NCBI RefSeq assembly: GCF_037042905.1
Contig: NC_087251.1
Coordinates: forward strand, 47,936,373-48,000,372
From: Lytechinus pictus
Taxonomy: Eukaryota > Echinodermata > Echinoidea > Temnopleuroida > Toxopneustidae
Length of the DNA stretch: 64,000 bases
Reading direction: 5' to 3'
Shown here: positions 38,301-44,300 of the stretch, piece after piece
Layout: each line of letters starts with the position of its first letter
How positions within the stretch are numbered: the first letter of the stretch is position 1
The notes under the pieces: generated by a model
Database searches by the model: none
What the model was told of the DNA's origin: nothing
What the model saw: the letters and a program-made list of their open reading frames with translations, nothing else
Program-made: the position numbers and the translations under genes

Positions 38301-41300
38301 GATGAATTTCAACTCTGTTGTGATTTTGAAATCTACGCTCGACGTTTGCGTTTAAAGGCACAGTTTTATGCTCGAAGGGAGGTTGTTGAGTCTAGTTCTG
38401 ATACAGAAGATGACAACATCCATTCCAGAGGTGAAGTTCAGGAGTCTACTGAGCCACCCATTCCTTTTGAGCAGTTGCAACCTCGCCAGTCAGGATAGAA
38501 TCGCCCTGAAGGAGAATTTCCCAACCTCGCACTGTACGTCGACACATGTCGCCATGATCTCAACTCAATCATCACTATTAATGAAGTAGCGGTTTCCTCT
38601 GACATCAGCTCTTCAGAGAAGGCTGCAATCAACACTCTTCGCCACAAAGAGGATTTCGTTATTAATCCGGCCAATAAGGGAGGTGCTATCATTCTTTGGA
38701 AACGCGATTTGTACATCAAAGAAGGTCTGAGGCAACTAAGAGATTCCAATTTCTATAAAAAGATAGATGATGATCCAACTGATAACCATCAACGTGATGT
38801 GAAAGAAACTGTCGCTGCTCTTATTGACAGCCAAAGACTACCGTAGGATGCAATGCATCTCCTCCAGAAGAATCCTAAATCTGCTATCTTCTATATGCTT
38901 CCCAAGATACACGAGATAGGGAGTCCTGGCCATCTGATTGTCTCTACGATAAACTGTCCCACTGAGCTCATCAGTGAGTATCTGGACAGCATCCTCTCTC
39001 CTGTTGTGAAGGGACTTCCGAATCCCGACCTATGTACATGACTCATCTGAGATGATTTGGGTACTTGAGACAATCACTCTACCAGAAAATGAAGAGAAGT
39101 TTCTGTCCACCATCGTCCCCCAATCAGATGACCTCAATGTTATTCGTTACTTTTCTACGTAGTCATCAATCTGATAACACACCTGACAATGACACTATAT
39201 TACGCTTGACTGACCTTGTTCTCACATGTTCGGCATTCAGAAAATACTACAAACAGAAGAAGGGCATGAAGATGGGTACTAAGATGAGACCATCTCATTC
39301 TTGCCTCATGGGATTCAACAAAAGCAGGTTCTTGTCTAATTAGGAATGGTCCAAACCACTGCTTCTATGGAGATAGATTGATGATTATCTTGGAATTGCT
39401 GCATGTTCCAAGGATGAAATTATAGAATAGATTGACCAACTTAGCAATATGCATTTATTGGTTCAGCTTCCCAACAAAGTGTCATACATCAGCATGGCCT
39501 TCCGTCACCATCAAAGGCTCGGGTATCAACACGTCGGTGCATTACTAGCCTTCAGATTCCTGTGCTTACCTCAACTACTCATCTTCCCATCCACCTGCTT
39601 GCAAGAAATCCATTCCCATCTCTAAACTTTCTCGCATCCGTTATGCAGCAGATTAGCTTTGCATCCCTCTCCCTATCTCTATTTTTCTTTCTATATTCTA
39701 GGCAGTTGTCATCGTACTATTGTCCACCCTCATGTACCGTCCTGTGTTGTGTTGTGTCGTGTTATTGTCTTTTGTCTCTGAATTTCACAATCCTGTGTAT
39801 AAGATTTTTTTTGCCCCTTTCGTTATCTTCATGTATTCCTTTACGTATATTTCAATATTTTTTCTATCCTAAGTTTTTGAGGGGTTCACATTTTACAAGC
39901 TTTGCTTTTCAGTGGACCCCTCCATTCTTCTCATGATATATGATTATATTGATTTAATTATATTTAATTATATTGATTATATTGATTTAAATTTGACATG
40001 CATGTTAATTTATATTTGAATCACTTATTGAATATGTATATTATTTATTCAATGTTGAATTTTGTTCATGCTTTTATTTGAATTGAATTGATTTATCATG
40101 TAATTATTTATATTATGTTGAAGAATGAAAATAAATTGAATTGAATTGAATTGAATTTGTTCAGAGGAAGATGACAACAACCAACGAGCAGATGAAATGC
40201 AACATTTCTTCAAACAACAATTGTACCCGGACAAGATCCTTGCCAAGATGGTTAAGTCATCCAATTTTCTTTGACCAAAGAAGCAGAATAAAACGTCACA
40301 TAGGATTCTGTTAGCATCTTACTAGTGAATGTCTGGCCAAGTCAGTTAGGGATAATTTTCATATCTAAATTGAGCATCCTACTACAAAGGAAATTTTCTC
40401 TGACCTCGTTCCTGAAGGACAGGAAACTCTGCCAGCTTCTTGTGAAATCCGACTCGAACTTAACCGATTGACTACTAAATTCTGTAATCCCCATATATAG
40501 GCTCTGTACAAGGACTATGTTTCCTGTAGCCAAATGGTTAAATGGTCTATCCTGCTTTTCATTGCATTTTGGATTATTTGAATTTAATTTTCTACAGATA
40601 TGGAAAGCTTAGAGAAGTTGTTGAAGAAAGCCATCATTGAGGGTCAACCAAGGACACAAAGGCCATGGAAGAAAATTCTCATCGTAGTTGAAGGAATTTA
40701 TAGGTAAGTCCTTTTCTTCTGAAATAAAAACCTTTCTAAATTTTTCAGAGAATGAATACCACTTGAACTTAAAAATAGCTTCAGGGATTTTTTTTGGTAT
40801 ATTGTTATATTGTGTAATCCAATGCTCAGTTAAATCTATGTCGTCTCTCCATTGACATTTTTTTTTCTTCAAATGGTACATAATTAATATTTTTTATGAT
40901 TTTATCTGGCTAATATTTTCAGTCACATCCACTCTCTTTAATCAGTCATTGGTCTACTGGAAGATGGCATGACCCACAAACTTTTTCAGACTAATCACTT
41001 CTACAAATATTATTCAATTTAAAGAAACATCATTTTCTTCCATAATGTTAGAGGCTTGTAGCAGTCAAAATTTCCCCAAAATGTTAAGTGAAAAATGACA
41101 AAGCAAGTGTGCAAAAGGTATTTATGGTACAAGGATGGATCAAATATCAAATGAAAACTCAAATTTTAATTAATTAAACTGAAAATGTCCCCCAATTGTC
41201 TTAGGATCTTGAGTAACTGGGTATGACCAGGAACACCAAAAGAATAAGAACAAAATAGAATAGGCACTTAGACTCACAAAACAAGGTTTGATTTTTGTTT

Positions 41301-44300
41301 TGCATGACTGGCTATATGAAATATGAATTTGAATTTGAAGTAGTATTAATTTCATTGATTTTGCATGATCAGTATGGAAGGGTCTATCGTGAGACTCCCG
41401 GAACTGATAGCATTGAAGAAGAAATACAAATGCTATCTTTACCTTGATGAGGCGCACAGCATCGGGGCCATCGGGCCGACCGGCCGCGGGGTGGTGGAAT
41501 ACTTTGGTTTGAATCCCAGGGACGTCGACATCATGATGGGTACATTCACCAAGAGCTTTGGTGCTGCCGGTGGCTACATCGCGGGGTCAAAGGTGAGATT
41601 GATGATAGGACTTCAGTAATGACATTGGTCAAGGTTTACCTGTGAAAGAAATGCAAGTGGTGGTATGTTAAAAGGAAGCTGCACTTTAAATAGCTATCCG
41701 TCTGTTCAAAGTTGATCACATAAAAATAAACAGATGATTAAGTGCAGACTCACAAATTACTTTTCATTTTTACTGGACCTTGAGTTGGTAACAAGGAAAC
41801 AATGACAAGCTGGCTCCAAATTATATTTAAATAGCAACTGAAATACTCGTTCTTCTGTGATAATTTTTGCATGGAAAAATAATAAAATAACATGGAAACA
41901 ATGAAAAACTAGATCCAATTTAATAGCAAGCAAAATACTCAGAATTCATTTGTGATACTTTTTGAAAGTGAAATGAAATAGAGAATGTAAACACACCGTA
42001 CCTCATGTTCATCAAAACTCTTTCTTTAAATATTATTTTTGGTTCTTGGTGCAGGAGTTGATAGATCACCTTCGGATCCACTCACACAGTTCAGCCTACT
42101 CCAGCTCCACCCCAGCTCCTGTGGTAGAACAGGTCCTTAGGACGGTCAAGATCATCATGCAAGAAGATGGGTCCACAGAAGGTAATATCATGCAAATAAT
42201 GCACAGGGGACCGTACACATAAAGCTTAGCAATAATCGTAGTACAATGTTCTACAATTGATTACAACAATGTGCAGTCAAGTGTACGATTCATCGCTAAT
42301 GTTACGGAACCCAGGTGGGTGTTTCACAAAGCTGTTCGTAAGTCAGGAGCGACTTAAAGAACGACTGGTGATTCTGGTATATTCATTGGCGATGGTTAAG
42401 CACGTAAGAAGGTTCACCAGTCGCTCTTAACTTACGAACAGCTTGATGAAACGGCCCCCAGGTGTGATTGTGTTAGTGGAAATGCAGTGCACTTGAAGTT
42501 TCTTGAGATATGTGCCGCAATGAATGTGCACTTTGTGAAGAAGCTGAACATTTACTGCATTTTCTGTTACACATGACCGAGCAAGTGCCTTACTTGTTTT
42601 ATAATGAAGTGGCACAGAAAACAGTACATTTTTGGTGCTCTCCTACTCTGTCTTGATGGCACTTGGAGCATGCAATGTCAATGTCACACCTTTTTATACT
42701 ACAGTGCATTTTACATGTGACGCATTTTGACCAATTTGGAGTCTCGAGAACTTTCTCAGATGTTTATACAAAAGTGACGATAGTTGAAGTGGATCTTTTT
42801 TAAACGTAGAATTTGCAGTAGGCAGGGCCAACAGAAGCATAGATGGTACATGTAGACAAATCAGGCCTCTGGCTCAGGTATTTTCTCATGTTTTTGTTCC
42901 ATTTCTAGTGACTATGAAGTGGTATCTTTAGCTTTAACTTGTACATAATATAAGTATGGTTTTGGCCATGGATATGTTGAATAATAAGCCTGTGTTTGCA
43001 CCTGTGAGTGTCTATGACCCCAGAGCTGGACGTTGACCCTGACCACAAGGGACGTTGCGCTTCATGTTCATGACGTGTGCTCAGAATTTTACTTTCAAAT
43101 TGGTGGCAGGCAGGGAAAAAATATTACATGGGGCTCGGGATTTTAAACTTTATCCAATGCTGCAGATCTACGCAGTAGGTAGTAAAAAGTAGCTGCTGAA
43201 AAAAAAAAAATTGCCTAATTGGAGTTATGTACTCTTGTGAAATAATGTGATGATGTCTTGATAAGGAGATGGTTGTTGGTTTTCTTTTGTAAGTTACAAT
43301 TAGGAGCCATGACAAAATGGAAACTTTGAAATCACTTGAACATAATTATAGAACATGTTTTTTTTCTCCTTTCACAGGTCAGAAGAGAATTCAAGCACTG
43401 CGAAGAAATACAAAGTATTTCAGGAGACGCCTTCGTGAGCTGGGGTTCCTCACCTACGGGAATGTGGACTCTCCTGTTGTTCCAATGCTGCTCTACTACC
43501 CTTCAAAGCTGGCGTGAGTTACTAGCTCATTAGCAGAATAGAAATGTCTATTCCCAATTATATTTTAATCTTGAATCCCAGCCATTGTGTATTCCCTTCA
43601 GCGAGATTATTTACCCTATTTGTGCTGCTCTCAGCGGTTTTATTTCCAATTCGTCTCATGCCAATTCGTCCAATTGCCAACTCATCTACTATCATTTGGT
43701 CCACCATCAGTTCGTCCACTCACCACATGGTCTACTTTCATTTAGTCCAATGCCATTCCGTCTAATAACCAGTTGGTCCAATAGCCAATTAGTCCATATA
43801 CCATTTGTTCTAATTAAACAGAAATGTTAATTGTGCAAAATGAATGAAAAGAAAATGGATATCAGACCAACTGGTTATTAGACCAATTGGTTATTAGACG
43901 AACTGGTGATTAGGCGAAGGGATGATTGGACCAAATGCTTATTGGACCAAATGGTTGTTAGACGAAATGTTGACGGACGGAATGGCATTAGACTAAATGA
44001 AGGTAGACCATGTGGTGTGTGGACGAGTTAGCAGTGTAATTTACCCTCCCAGCCCAGGTAGGATTTACTCTTTGGTTGATTAATTCCACTAAGCGCTGGA
44101 ATACAGCAGCTCGAGCTAAAGCCATTATAATGATAATCGTGCGTCTCCAAATAGATTATATCTAGATATATGGCGCTGTATGAAACGATACCATTGCTCT
44201 CTCAACCAGTGTGGGGTTGTGAGATATGAAGAATAGTTTCATTATGTGTATGATTTGTTACCTTATTCCGTAGGGCGTTTGCCAGGGAGTGTCGTAAACG

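Noticed and set aside
38043..38749. Opposite-strand frames of 89 and 103 codons
   Set aside because: Antisense shadows of the Penelope-like element, whose + strand pieces match the family in order.
39562..39936. 124-codon Leu/Phe/Ser-rich frame
   Set aside because: Reads out of frame across the end of the Penelope-like remnant and a pyrimidine-rich LINE 3' tail.
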